Shown: positions 26,045-35,433 of the stretch, one piece after another
How the letters are laid out: each line of letters begins with the position of its first letter
Numbering within the stretch: the first letter of the stretch is position 1
NCBI GenBank assembly: GCA_910578885.1
Contig: CAJTSH010000022.1
Span: 1-64,000, forward strand
From: an uncultured Lachnospiraceae bacterium
GTDB lineage: Bacteria > Bacillota > Clostridia > Lachnospirales > Lachnospiraceae
Direction of reading: 5' to 3'
Length of the DNA stretch: 64,000 nucleotides
The notes under the pieces: generated by a model
What the model saw: only the letters and a program-made list of their open reading frames with translations
Told to the model about the DNA's origin: nothing
Databases searched by the model: none
Position numbers and translations under genes: made by a program

Positions 26045-27640
26045 ATGTCCAGTATCATTTTATTAGTAGCTGCAATTATTTTACTTTGTCTGTCCTTAAA
26101 CAAAATTTCCGATAAACTTGGAATACCGACTTTGTTGGCATTTATCGTATTGGGTATGCTGTTTGGTACAGACGGAATTATAAAAATACCGTTTGATAAT
26201 TTTCAGATTGCGGAGCAGGTATGTTCTGTTTCTCTCATATTCATTATGTTCTACGGTGGATTCGGAACCAACTGGAAGCAGGCGAAACCTGCGGCGGTAA
26301 AAGCGGTTCTTCTTTCTACTTTAGGGGTAATTTTGACAGCAGCAGCAGTCGGGGTGTTCTGTCATTTCGTTTTAAGATTTGGTTTTTGGGAAAGCATGTT
26401 GATTGGCGCTGTTATCAGTTCCACAGATGCAGCTTCCGTTTTTTCCATTCTTCGTTCCAAACGTTTGAATCTGAAGGATAATACAGCATCTTTGCTGGAG
26501 GTGGAAAGCGGAAGTAACGATCCTTGCTCCTATATGCTGACAGTCATTATCCTTGCCGTTATGAGCGGAGATTTCAGCGGCGGCGCATTGCTCTGGATGA
26601 TTTTTTCACAGGTTGCATTTGGAATTCTGGTGGGAGTCCTGGTTGCATTTGCCTCTCTTTGGATATTAAGGAAGACGAACCATGTTACAGACGGGTTTGA
26701 TACGATATTTGTTTTCAGTATGGCTCTGGTGGCATATGCGGGAGCTTCCATGATTGGCGGAAACGGATATTTAAGTACCTATATGGCGGGAATTATTCTG
26801 GGAAATCGTCCGATACATAACAAGAAGTCACTGGTGCATTTTTTCGATGGAATTACAGGTTTGATGCAGATGCTGATATTTTTCCTGTTAGGGCTTTTGG
26901 CATTTCCTTCACAGCTTCCGGCAATTCTTCCTTATGCGCTGGCAATTGTGTTGTTCTTAACGTTCGTTGCGCGTCCGATTTCCGTATTTGCATTGCTGAC
27001 GCCTTTTGGGTGTTCCGTTAGACAGCAGATATTAGTGTCATGGTCGGGGCTGAGGGGTGCAGCTTCAATTGTGTTTGCAATTATGGCAACCGTAAGCCCA
27101 GCCTATACGAAGCATGATGTTTTCCATATTGTCATATTCATTGTCCTGTTTTCTATCAGCGTTCAGGGCTCTTTGCTGGGTCCCTTGTCGAAGAAGTTGG
27201 ATATGATTGATGATAACAGCAACGTCATGAAGACATTCAGTGATTATTCGGATGAAATGCCGGTGGAATTCGTTAAGATATCCGTGAAGAAAAATCACCC
27301 GTGGGCGAATCAGCGCGTGAAACATATTTCATTGCCGCCCGGTCTTCTGCTGGTATTGGTATTGCGGGGGAAGGAGCGGATAATTCCCAATGGAGATACA
27401 ATTGTGCAGGAGGGAGATAAGATTGTGCTGAGCGCACTTTCACCGGAGGAGAATCTTGGTATTGTCCTGTCTGAAATTTCCATTGAAAAGGACAGCAAGT
27501 GGATTGGAAAGACGCTTTCGAAAATCGAAATTGGAGAGTCTAAACTGGTGCTGGTGCTCAAGCGGGAGGATAAAGTGCTGATTCCAAATGGTGCGACAGT
27601 GATAAAAGAGAAAGATGTGCTGGTTGTCAGTCAGCTCTAA
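26045..27640 (+). CDS. cation/proton antiporter with TrkA-C domains, NhaP2-like
   Basis: A 531-residue membrane protein of the CPA1/NhaP2 group that exchanges K+ or Na+ for H+. About twelve transmembrane helices fill residues 1-390; the core ion-binding helix reads GAVISSTDAASVFSIL, and SWSGLRGAASIVFAI is the second conserved helix. The cytoplasmic tail holds two related TrkA-C (RCK_C) repeats, each ending in a PNG(D/A)T...D.(I/L)V(L/V)S pattern (about 415-465 and 480-531). Such tails gate K+/H+ antiporters through nucleotides. GAGAGGTG precedes the start. It is flanked by terminators on both sides, so it is a single-gene unit. K+/H+ is more likely than Na+/H+ because of the RCK tail. Confidence 0.88.
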   Translation: MSSIILLVAAIILLCLSLNKISDKLGIPTLLAFIVLGMLFGTDGIIKIPFDNFQIAEQVCSVSLIFIMFYGGFGTNWKQAKPAAVKAVLLSTLGVILTAAAVGVFCHFVLRFGFWESMLIGAVISSTDAASVFSILRSKRLNLKDNTASLLEVESGSNDPCSYMLTVIILAVMSGDFSGGALLWMIFSQVAFGILVGVLVAFASLWILRKTNHVTDGFDTIFVFSMALVAYAGASMIGGNGYLSTYMAGIILGNRPIHNKKSLVHFFDGITGLMQMLIFFLLGLLAFPSQLPAILPYALAIVLFLTFVARPISVFALLTPFGCSVRQQILVSWSGLRGAASIVFAIMATVSPAYTKHDVFHIVIFIVLFSISVQGSLLGPLSKKLDMIDDNSNVMKTFSDYSDEMPVEFVKISVKKNHPWANQRVKHISLPPGLLLVLVLRGKERIIPNGDTIVQEGDKIVLSALSPEENLGIVLSEISIEKDSKWIGKTLSKIEIGESKLVLVLKREDKVLIPNGATVIKEKDVLVVSQL

Positions 27641-27664
27641 AAACAAAAAAGAGGGTTGTATGTC

Positions 27665-27702
27665 GGCAGAGATGTGTTGAAATATATGTCTCTGCCATTT
27701 TT
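27665..27702 (+). terminator. Rho-independent terminator of the antiporter gene
   Basis: Stem GGCAGAGA (27665-27672) / TCTCTGCC (27689-27696) followed by A and five T. Confidence 0.85.
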
Positions 27703-27853
27703 ATGCACACTTGGCGCAGCGGGCTGAGGAAAAAGACCTTCCCTATACATTCAACTGAAAAAATTATATTTTGATGCAACAGAATGGAATAAATTCGACA
27801 CTGTATATATGAACACCAAAAAAGGGCGCGCACCAATAACAAGAGGTGAGATT

Positions 27854-28411
27854 ATGGAGAACTATTTACTGCTGGTCAGGCAGGCAAAGAGCGGAGATAC
27901 AAAAGCATTTGCCAAATTATATGAGACTGTATATGAGGACATGTATCGTTTTGCATTATATACGTTGGGGCACTCAGAGGATGCGAAGGATGTGGTAAGC
28001 GATACGGTACTAGATGCTTTTGCATCCATTGGGAAATTAAGAGCGGAAGAGTCCTTCCGGTATTGGATATTTAAAATATTGTCCAACAAGTGTAAAAGGA
28101 TGCTGGGTACATATCAGAAGCGGACGCAGGAACTGACGGAAGAAATCATGGATGCGGCAGCATATACGGGGACAGATGGGAACGCCGCTATCGGGAATGC
28201 CGTTTTCCATAGGATGGATGAGGCAGAGAGCGCTGCAATCAGGAGCCTGTTCTTTACTCTGCCCGAGGAGGAGCGGATGATTATTTCGATGCATCTGTTT
28301 GGCGGATATACCAGCAGGGAGTTGTCAGCGTTTCTGGGGATGAACGAGAATACACTGCGCTCCAAAGAGAGCAGGGCGCTGAAAAAGCTGGCGTCAATGA
28401 TTAAGACTTAA
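27854..28411 (+). CDS. ECF-type RNA polymerase sigma factor
   Basis: A 185-residue sigma factor started at ATG 27854 behind AGAGGTGA; the in-frame ATG at 27809 has no ribosome site. Region 2 (about 10-75) contains AFAKLYETVYEDMYRFALYTLGHSEDAKDVVSDTVLDAF. Region 4 (about 130-180) contains LPEEERMIISMHLFGGYTSRELSAFLGMNENTLRSKESRALKKL. The gene for a membrane protein whose N-terminal head resembles an anti-sigma region starts 82 bases downstream. Confidence 0.9.
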   Translation: MENYLLLVRQAKSGDTKAFAKLYETVYEDMYRFALYTLGHSEDAKDVVSDTVLDAFASIGKLRAEESFRYWIFKILSNKCKRMLGTYQKRTQELTEEIMDAAAYTGTDGNAAIGNAVFHRMDEAESAAIRSLFFTLPEEERMIISMHLFGGYTSRELSAFLGMNENTLRSKESRALKKLASMIKT

Positions 28412-28493
28412 AGCTGTCTATATAGGGCATTGGTTGGGTGAGGAATAGGAAGTATTGGTAAAAGCAGGATGTCTGGGATAAGGAGGCGTTCAC

Positions 28494-30632
28494 ATGGATG
28501 AGAAAGATATCTTACGCAGATTGAAGGAAGAGGGAGAACGGATAGAGATTCCAGAGGAATTAAGACCGGAGCGGATAGAAAAAATGCTGGAATCTGTAAA
28601 AGAGATGCAAAAGACATGGGAAGGTGATGAAACAATTGAGCAGCAGACGTTGGCGCCAAAGAATCGGAAATGGCACAGATATACGAGACGGATTGCGGCT
28701 GCAGCAGCGGTTCTGATTTGTATCGGCGGGGCATATGGAACCAGTCAAATGGTTAATTCCGGCAATAAATCTTGGAAGTCAGATAGTGCGGCAGAGTCAG
28801 TGCAGGAGAACAACGGCAGTGATCCGACATTTGATGCAGTGGAACGGACGGAGGAAGACGGCGCATCCTTTGGTGCCGTTTCAGTTGCAAAGGTAGGGGA
28901 TATGTATACCCGCGCGGAGGATTATGAGGAAATCTATGACAAATTAGATGAGGACAGGGAAAAATGGTATGAAAAAATCTGGAATAGTTTTGATATTGTA
29001 AAAGGTGAATCGGATGGCTCTAGTGCGGGAGCTGTAAAAGAAGATATGGCTGAGGAGGCTGCGCCGGAAGCGAGTAATGCCCCTAGTGAATTGGGTTCGG
29101 ATTATTCCAGAACCAATCTGATGACTGCGGGTGTGGACGAAAGTGATATTGTAAAAACCGATGGAAAGTACATCTATATGCTGAGGGACAATCGGATAAC
29201 GATTACGGATATCAGAAACGGAGTCTTAAAGGAAGCGGCTGCTTTCCGTCCGCCGATGAATTCGGCTTCCGGCAGGGTTCTGGAGATGTATGTGGACGAA
29301 GAACAGCTTATTGTCATTGCTCAGGAGGAAAAGACAAATATGAGCGCTTCCGATTCAGATTCTTCTGATGAAGACGCGTACAGTTCATATGATGTATATA
29401 CGATGGACAGCGAATCCGGCACAACTGCGTATATTTATGACATATCAAATCCGGCAGAACCGAAGCTAAGGGATACCGTAGTGCAGGACGGAACATATCA
29501 TACCTCCAGGAAAATCGGAAATATCCTTTATCTGTTTACAGACTATATTTTAGATTTGCCGGATGTGAGAAAACGGGATGCAATAACGGAAGATGGGGCG
29601 AAGGATTGGATACCTTCTATCAACGAAGAGACAGTTCCGGCTGACTGCATTTATCTGCCGGAATCAGGAAGGAACAGTCTGCTGGTCTCTTCCGCAGATG
29701 TGACGAAGCGGGGCAAAATAATCGATACGAAAATGATTGTCAGTAATTATGTAGATATTTATGTCAGCAACAGTTCGATTTTCTTATACGAGGCGGATTA
29801 TAGTTCCAGTCAAAGTTATACCCGTATTGCAAAATTTGCATTGGAAAAAGGAATGATACAGGGAGTGGATGCAGCTTCCGTCCGCGGAGAAATCAACGAT
29901 GCATTTGCAATCAATGAGTATCAGGGGTATCTTCGGGTATTGACGACAGACTGGCAGGACGGTAATGATATCAATGAAGTTTATGTACTGGATTCAGATA
30001 TGAAACTGACAGGTGAAATCAGCGGCATTGCACCGGGAGAACGGATTTATTCGGCAAGGTTTTTAAAGGAGACCGGATATTTTGTGACCTACCGGAATAC
30101 AGACCCGTTATTTACCGTAGATTTTTCAGACCCTGAGAATCCCCGGATAACCGGAGAATTGAAGGTTACAGGATTTTCGGAATACCTGCATTTCTGGGGA
30201 GAGGATAAGCTGCTTGGCATAGGTTATGAAACAGACCCCGATACCGGAAATCGGTTGGGCATAAAGTTGTCTATGTTTGATATTTCAGACCCGTCAAATG
30301 TGCGGGAGGAGAGTAAGAAGGTATTAAAGGGGGCGGATTATAGCCCGGCGCTTTACGATTACAAATGTGTACTGGCTGATAAGGAGAAAAATCTGATCGG
30401 CTTTGCCGTGGAGGTATATGATACGTCGTGGGATGAAGTCAGCTATCAGGTGTATTCCTATGAAAACGGCGGATTTGTCAGGAAAATGGTGCAGACTTTA
30501 GAGGATTATTATGATATTTCCGGATATCGCGGGCTTTATGCAGGAAGCCGTTTTTATCTGGCTGGAGCGCAGAAAATCCAAGTCTATGATATGGAGAATG
30601 AATTTAAGCAGGAAGAGCAGGCAACAGAATAA
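28494..30632 (+). CDS. membrane-anchored beta-propeller protein, possible anti-sigma partner
   Basis: A 712-residue protein. Cytoplasmic N-terminus (1-60, charged helices), one transmembrane segment at about 66-84, an acidic linker, then an extracellular beta-propeller domain (about 200-705) of the type annotated as secreted beta-propeller protein (COG4880). Typical pieces: NLMTAGVDESDIVKTDGKYIYML, SYTRIAKFAL, DYSPALYDYK. The position after an ECF sigma gene and the inside-head/outside-sensor topology suggest that it regulates that sigma factor, with the propeller as sensor. This is inferred; in other genomes this family is seen both with and without sigma partners. Confidence 0.8.
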   Translation: MDEKDILRRLKEEGERIEIPEELRPERIEKMLESVKEMQKTWEGDETIEQQTLAPKNRKWHRYTRRIAAAAAVLICIGGAYGTSQMVNSGNKSWKSDSAAESVQENNGSDPTFDAVERTEEDGASFGAVSVAKVGDMYTRAEDYEEIYDKLDEDREKWYEKIWNSFDIVKGESDGSSAGAVKEDMAEEAAPEASNAPSELGSDYSRTNLMTAGVDESDIVKTDGKYIYMLRDNRITITDIRNGVLKEAAAFRPPMNSASGRVLEMYVDEEQLIVIAQEEKTNMSASDSDSSDEDAYSSYDVYTMDSESGTTAYIYDISNPAEPKLRDTVVQDGTYHTSRKIGNILYLFTDYILDLPDVRKRDAITEDGAKDWIPSINEETVPADCIYLPESGRNSLLVSSADVTKRGKIIDTKMIVSNYVDIYVSNSSIFLYEADYSSSQSYTRIAKFALEKGMIQGVDAASVRGEINDAFAINEYQGYLRVLTTDWQDGNDINEVYVLDSDMKLTGEISGIAPGERIYSARFLKETGYFVTYRNTDPLFTVDFSDPENPRITGELKVTGFSEYLHFWGEDKLLGIGYETDPDTGNRLGIKLSMFDISDPSNVREESKKVLKGADYSPALYDYKCVLADKEKNLIGFAVEVYDTSWDEVSYQVYSYENGGFVRKMVQTLEDYYDISGYRGLYAGSRFYLAGAQKIQVYDMENEFKQEEQATE

Positions 30633-30647
30633 AAGGGCAATATGCAC

Positions 30648-30683
30648 AAAAAGGAGACTGATTTTTTGTCAGGTCTCCTTTTT
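30648..30683 (+). terminator. Rho-independent terminator after the beta-propeller gene
   Basis: Stem AAAAAGGAGAC (30648-30658) / GTCTCCTTTTT (30673-30683), with an inner TGA/TCA pairing and the T-tract forming the end of the arm. Confidence 0.88.
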
Positions 30684-30691
30684 AAATGCAC

Positions 30692-30720
30692 TTGAGAACA
30701 ACCGGTTGCGCTGTTATAAT
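30692..30720 (+). promoter_or_regulatory. promoter of the GGDEF hybrid gene
   Basis: TTGAGA (30692-30697), 17-base spacer and TATAAT (30715-30720). The spacer includes the perfect palindrome CAACCGGTTG, a possible operator. Confidence 0.65.
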
Positions 30721-30789
30721 GTATGTATTATATAAAATAGCGGTTTTATACCCATTGAATAGGACAATAAGACAGTTGGGGGTGTTGAT

Positions 30790-32703
30790 GTGAGAAAGAT
30801 TGCATTATTGATGGATGGATGGCAGCGTTACTTTACTTATGCGTGGCCTGCCGGAATCATGGCCCGGATACGTGAGACAAACGAAGATGTGAATCTGTAT
30901 ATTTTCAACAGCTCCGGGAACTGGAGCAGAGATGAAGAATACAACGAAGCAGAATATAATATTTATTCACTTCCAAATCTTGCGGATTTTGATGGAATTA
31001 TTCTTGATCTGAATAATATTCTTCATTCCGGTATCATAGAGCATGTAGTAAATATGGTGAAAAAGGTGGATGTTCCGGTGATTGCTATTGGGCGGGAAAT
31101 AGAAGATTTTTACTACGTAGGAATCAATAATCGGCGGGCGATCCGTGAGGTAATGGAACATCTGACCGAGGTTCATAACTGCAGGCGTTTCTGGTTTGTG
31201 ATGGGACCGGAGGACAACTATGAGAATCAGAAAAGGGTGGAGGAAATCAATGCATTTCTAAAGGAAAAGGGAATTGCATTTTCGGCTTCTGATTTCTTTT
31301 TTGAGGCATTTGATTATGAGTGCGGAATGAACGGATTTCAATATTTTATGCGGCGGCATAAGACGGCGCCGGATGCGATTGTCTGCGCCAACGATAATAT
31401 TGCGGTAGGGGTCTGTGAGGCGGCGAAATCTTTTGGATTTGAGATACCAAAAGATTTTTTAGTGACCGGTTTTGACAATTTTGACAAGGCGTCCTACTAT
31501 AAGCCGGATATTTCCACGGTCAGCCATATCAGGGAGGACGTGGGCTATACCTGTGCGGATATCCTTTTGCGGCTGTGGAAGGGTGAGGTCTTGGAGCGGT
31601 TTCATTATACGAAGACGGAATGTATCTTCGGAGGGAGCTGCGGCTGCATTCGTCAGGAGAGAATTGATGAGAGAGAATATTTGCGTCAGCAGATGATTTA
31701 TCAGATTGAAACGCAGGCTTTTGAGGAAGAGGTGCTTACTCTGGAGTATGAATTGATACAGTGCAGAAATTTTGGGGAAATGATTGCATGTTTAACGAAG
31801 TGTATGCCTTCTATGAAATGTGACGCGCTGTATCTGGTGGTAGATAGTGAGCTGAATAATTATCAGGAACGCTGTGGAAATCTTCTCAAGGAGGAAGAAG
31901 AGATATTTTGTATTACCGGATATCCGAATAAGATGAAGGTGGAATTTGCGTATCGGGACGGAAAGTCCGCAGAGCTTGAGCATACCAGCATAGAGGGTAT
32001 TTTCCCGATGTTTGAAAGTGAATCCAGCGGCAGGAATTATCTGTTTCTTCCTATGCACTTCAGACGGCAGACGATTGGATATTTTGTTATCCGAAATGCA
32101 GTATATTTAATGGAGAAGCAATATCTGCATGAAATTATTACAACTTTGACCAATGCGATGGAAAATCTCCACAAGAAGGAAACTTTGGAGTATATGAATA
32201 AGCGTCTGGCAGAGTTATATGTCCGCGACGCTATGAGCGGCCTGTACAATCGTATGGGCGGCATGAACCTGTCATACCGGATGTTTGAGGAGGCAAGGCT
32301 GAAAAATGAGCGGCTTGTCATTATGTTTGTAGACCTTGACAGATTGAAGTATATCAATGATAATTTAGGGCATGAGAAGGGCGATTTTGCCATTCAGGCG
32401 GTTTCTGCCGCATTGCTTCATCATTATGGCTCACCGGCAATTGTTACCCGGTTGGGCGGGGATGAGTTCCTTGTGGTTGCTAAAGAGCAGCCAAAGGAAG
32501 AGATTGAAAAGAGACTTGCCCGACTTCGGGCAGATATTACGGCGCAGGGCGAGGAAGGCGGTCTTCCGATTCCCTTGAGCATCAGTACGGGGTATGTGAT
32601 TACGGAGCCGGATTCGGACAAAGATTTGGACATGTATGTCAATGAGGCGGATAATACGATGTATGAGGAGAAGACGGCGAAGAAAGTTTCCAGAACAGAT
32701 TAG
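30790..32703 (+). CDS. periplasmic-binding-like sensor with GGDEF diguanylate cyclase domain
   Basis: A 637-residue cytoplasmic protein starting at GTG 30790 behind GGGGGTG. Residues 1-280 form a LacI-type ligand-binding domain (FDGIILDLNN, DAIVCANDNIAVGVCEA, GFDNFDKASYY) without the helix-turn-helix of LacI. A middle part (about 300-460) looks GAF-like, followed by a coiled linker. The GGDEF domain (about 475-630) has RDAMSGLYNR and an intact RLGGDEF (556-560 for GGDEF), so it should make cyclic di-GMP from two GTP. No RxxD inhibitory site stands five residues before it, so product inhibition may be absent. A sugar-like ligand probably tunes c-di-GMP output; the ligand is unknown. Confidence 0.88.
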   Translation: MRKIALLMDGWQRYFTYAWPAGIMARIRETNEDVNLYIFNSSGNWSRDEEYNEAEYNIYSLPNLADFDGIILDLNNILHSGIIEHVVNMVKKVDVPVIAIGREIEDFYYVGINNRRAIREVMEHLTEVHNCRRFWFVMGPEDNYENQKRVEEINAFLKEKGIAFSASDFFFEAFDYECGMNGFQYFMRRHKTAPDAIVCANDNIAVGVCEAAKSFGFEIPKDFLVTGFDNFDKASYYKPDISTVSHIREDVGYTCADILLRLWKGEVLERFHYTKTECIFGGSCGCIRQERIDEREYLRQQMIYQIETQAFEEEVLTLEYELIQCRNFGEMIACLTKCMPSMKCDALYLVVDSELNNYQERCGNLLKEEEEIFCITGYPNKMKVEFAYRDGKSAELEHTSIEGIFPMFESESSGRNYLFLPMHFRRQTIGYFVIRNAVYLMEKQYLHEIITTLTNAMENLHKKETLEYMNKRLAELYVRDAMSGLYNRMGGMNLSYRMFEEARLKNERLVIMFVDLDRLKYINDNLGHEKGDFAIQAVSAALLHHYGSPAIVTRLGGDEFLVVAKEQPKEEIEKRLARLRADITAQGEEGGLPIPLSISTGYVITEPDSDKDLDMYVNEADNTMYEEKTAKKVSRTD

Positions 32704-32722
32704 AAAACAGGAGCACAACAGA

Positions 32723-33658
32723 ATGAAATACTATCTTGCACCGTTAGAGGGCATTACCGGATACATCTACCGGAATGCTTATCATACATATTTTGAGGAT
32801 TTTGATAAATACTTTCTGCCGTTTCTTGCACCGCATGAGAACCGCAGCTTCAATACAAAAGAGAAAAATGATCTGCTCCCAGAGCATAATGAGGGAATCT
32901 ACGCCGTACCGCAGGTTCTGACGAATCATGCAGAAGCATTTCTTCGGATTGCAGGAGATTTACAGGCGATGGGGTATTCGGAAGTAAATCTGAATCTGGG
33001 CTGCCCTTCCGGTACGGTCGTAGCAAAGGGCAGAGGAAGCGGCTTCTTAAGAAATCCAAAGGAGCTGGATGATTTTTTTGCGCAGATTTTTGAGAAGATA
33101 TCAATGAAGATATCCGTTAAGACAAGAGTGGGGATTGACAGCGCAGCGGAGTGGGAAGAGCTGCTTGCAATCTATAACCGTTATCCTTTGGAGGAACTGA
33201 TTGTGCATCCGAGAATTCAGAAAGATTTCTATAAGAACGCCCCTCGGATGGAGTGCTTTCGGCTGGCGGCAGATGTGAGTGAAAATGTTCTCTGCTACAA
33301 TGGTGATTTATTTACATTAGGGGAATATCAGAGTTTTCGGGAGGAATATCCGAAAATAGACCGTACAATGTATGGCAGAGGCATAATACGAAATCCGGGT
33401 CTGTTGGGAGAAATTAAGTCCGGGGCGAAGGTTTCAATGGAAGTTCTCAGAGATTTCCACGACAAATTATATCATGATTATGCGGAACTTTTCTCCGGTG
33501 ATAAGAATGTGCTGTTTAAAATGAAGGAAATCTGGTCATATATGGCAGAGAGCTTTGCGGATTCGGATAAATATGCGAAGAAAATCCGCAAAGCACAGCG
33601 GTCTGCCGATTACGAGGCGGCGGTCAATGCGTTGTTCCGGGATTGTGAATTGCAATAA
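32723..33658 (+). CDS. tRNA-dihydrouridine synthase family protein
   Basis: A 311-residue FMN-dependent enzyme that reduces uridine in tRNA. Start at ATG 32723 (MKYYLAPLEGITGYIYRNAY) rather than 32636, because the latter lies inside the preceding gene and AGGAG precedes 32723. Landmarks: APLEG near the start, VNLNLGCPSGTVVAKGRGSGFLRNP with the catalytic cysteine in GCPSG, VKTRVGI and MYGRGIIRNPGLLGEI (FMN phosphate binding). It belongs to the Dus family; the exact target position in tRNA cannot be read from the sequence. It starts 19 bases after the GGDEF gene and is probably cotranscribed. Confidence 0.9.
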   Translation: MKYYLAPLEGITGYIYRNAYHTYFEDFDKYFLPFLAPHENRSFNTKEKNDLLPEHNEGIYAVPQVLTNHAEAFLRIAGDLQAMGYSEVNLNLGCPSGTVVAKGRGSGFLRNPKELDDFFAQIFEKISMKISVKTRVGIDSAAEWEELLAIYNRYPLEELIVHPRIQKDFYKNAPRMECFRLAADVSENVLCYNGDLFTLGEYQSFREEYPKIDRTMYGRGIIRNPGLLGEIKSGAKVSMEVLRDFHDKLYHDYAELFSGDKNVLFKMKEIWSYMAESFADSDKYAKKIRKAQRSADYEAAVNALFRDCELQ

Positions 33659-33736
33659 AGGGCTGCATGAGGAACTGCTTCATGTTACCTTTTATTCCTC
33701 TCTTTGTGATACTCAAGTAGTCCAAAGCCTGTTTTG

Positions 33737-35206
33737 TTATTTTAATGTGAACGAATAAAAATCAAATGCCCCTTCACCGGAGTATTTAAAATAAAGTGCG
33801 GTCACACCGTTCGGAAGGTTTATTTTTGCGGAGTATTCCTGCCATTTCCCGGATACGTTCTGCGGACTGTTTACCGGAATTTCTGCAGCAATACATTTGT
33901 CTGCTTCCCCGCCCAAACTGGTAGTTACAATGAAAGCGCCTTTTCCGCTGCCGCGTACGGATATAGATATGCTTTCGGTTCCTTCGATATGAAAGTATTT
34001 AAATCCGGCGATTGCGCCATCCCTTATATTGGCAATATACTGGTTAGGAGTGTCCTCCCGGTCTTCGCCTTCCTGAGTGAAATAGGGGTGGATCTCTTCC
34101 ACCTGTCTGTCTCCCATGCTATACATTGTCACGCCGTTTTTGCTCATTAAGTTGCAGGCGATTCGGGCTTCATAAGTGCCTTTTCCGCACAGCGGTCCGT
34201 CGTTTAAGCCGCAGCTTGTAATCTCCGCCTGTGGGATGCTTCCGTCTTCCATGATTTCGATTCTCTCCGCACATGCCTGTCTGGAAAACTGTATCTTATT
34301 GGTATGTCTGTGATAAAATATGTAATATTTATTGTTTATTTCTGCAATACTGCCATGATTGTTTCCAAGGTAATTCAACGCCTGCCTGGGTTCGCGCCCG
34401 TTCAGATAAATATCTCCGTTCGAGATAATGGTTCCGCCATACCGGAATTCCTTATCAGGATAATCCGAAATCGCATAGCACAGTTCATGACCATTGATAG
34501 AGGAATAGATAAAGTAATATTTATCCCGAATCTTACGCATGGAAGATGCCTCGAAGAATTCGTGGCCTTCAAAATCGGTTCCTTTGCTGTTTATGATACA
34601 AGGTGTGATAACTTTTGGCTCTGTTCTGATTGTAAGCATATCTGTTTCCAATTCCATGACGACGGGACCTTTGATTCGGTCATTATCGGTTCCCTTTGGT
34701 TTCCAGCGTCCGGGAGGCGGGCAGAAGCCGGAGTACAGGTAGACATTGTCTCCTTCCCGGTATACGCCCGGGTCAAACTGGAAGATATCATCATCTTTTT
34801 TTCCCAGCAGGGTTCCGTCTGCATAATGAACATGTCCGTAGAATTCGTATTCGCCTGCGGGGGTATCGCAAACAGCTACAGACATGATACTCAATTCATC
34901 AAAGGCATAATAAAGGTAATATCTGCCGTCAGTTCCGAGCTGTACATCCGGCGCAAACAGCAGTCGTTTTTTCACATCATCACAGAGGGGATCTTTTTGT
35001 TTGTCGTAAATCACGCCCTCATATTTCCAGTCGCCTAAATGATCCACAGATGCAGACCAGCAGACATAATTATTGACACAGTAATCAGAGCCGTTAAATG
35101 CATCATGACTTCCGTAAATGTATATTCGGTTTCCGAATACATACGGTTCGCCGTCGGGTATGTATTCATAGCTTGGTAAAAATGGGTTAAATGCTTGCGT
35201 TTTCAT
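33737..35206 (-). CDS. glycoside hydrolase family 43 protein
   Basis: A 489-residue enzyme with the five-bladed GH43 propeller (about 10-320) and a C-terminal beta-sandwich resembling a CBM6-type carbohydrate-binding module (about 345-489). Catalytic candidates: the general base aspartate in PDGEPYVFG, the pKa-tuning aspartate in FAPDVQLG and the acid glutamate in FFEASSMRK. GH43 enzymes act on arabinose- or xylose-containing plant polysaccharides. There is no signal peptide, so it works inside the cell on imported oligosaccharides. It stands alone; no sugar transporter or AraC/LacI regulator is adjacent. CCGGAAGGAGG precedes the start. Confidence 0.88.
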   Translation of the reverse strand: MKTQAFNPFLPSYEYIPDGEPYVFGNRIYIYGSHDAFNGSDYCVNNYVCWSASVDHLGDWKYEGVIYDKQKDPLCDDVKKRLLFAPDVQLGTDGRYYLYYAFDELSIMSVAVCDTPAGEYEFYGHVHYADGTLLGKKDDDIFQFDPGVYREGDNVYLYSGFCPPPGRWKPKGTDNDRIKGPVVMELETDMLTIRTEPKVITPCIINSKGTDFEGHEFFEASSMRKIRDKYYFIYSSINGHELCYAISDYPDKEFRYGGTIISNGDIYLNGREPRQALNYLGNNHGSIAEINNKYYIFYHRHTNKIQFSRQACAERIEIMEDGSIPQAEITSCGLNDGPLCGKGTYEARIACNLMSKNGVTMYSMGDRQVEEIHPYFTQEGEDREDTPNQYIANIRDGAIAGFKYFHIEGTESISISVRGSGKGAFIVTTSLGGEADKCIAAEIPVNSPQNVSGKWQEYSAKINLPNGVTALYFKYSGEGAFDFYSFTLK

Positions 35207-35433
35207 AGTGTGCCTCCTTCCGGATGTTTCTGTGTTGGTTCGCTTTGCTTATTGGTAATACTGATTTTATGGAGTTGGTCTTTCTATTTCTATTATACGG
35301 CAATTGTGATAATACACAATGACCACATAGAAGAAACTTTAGAAAATCTAAAGGTTTTCATAGGAAATCATTTATCATATAGTTCTTGTTTTTGGCTTTG
35401 GCAAATGTCATAATGGCAGAAGAGGTGAATATT

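Noticed and set aside
34304..35038. 244-codon plus-strand frame inside the GH43 gene
   Set aside because: Antisense shadow of a well-supported enzyme; the product has no recognisable domain.
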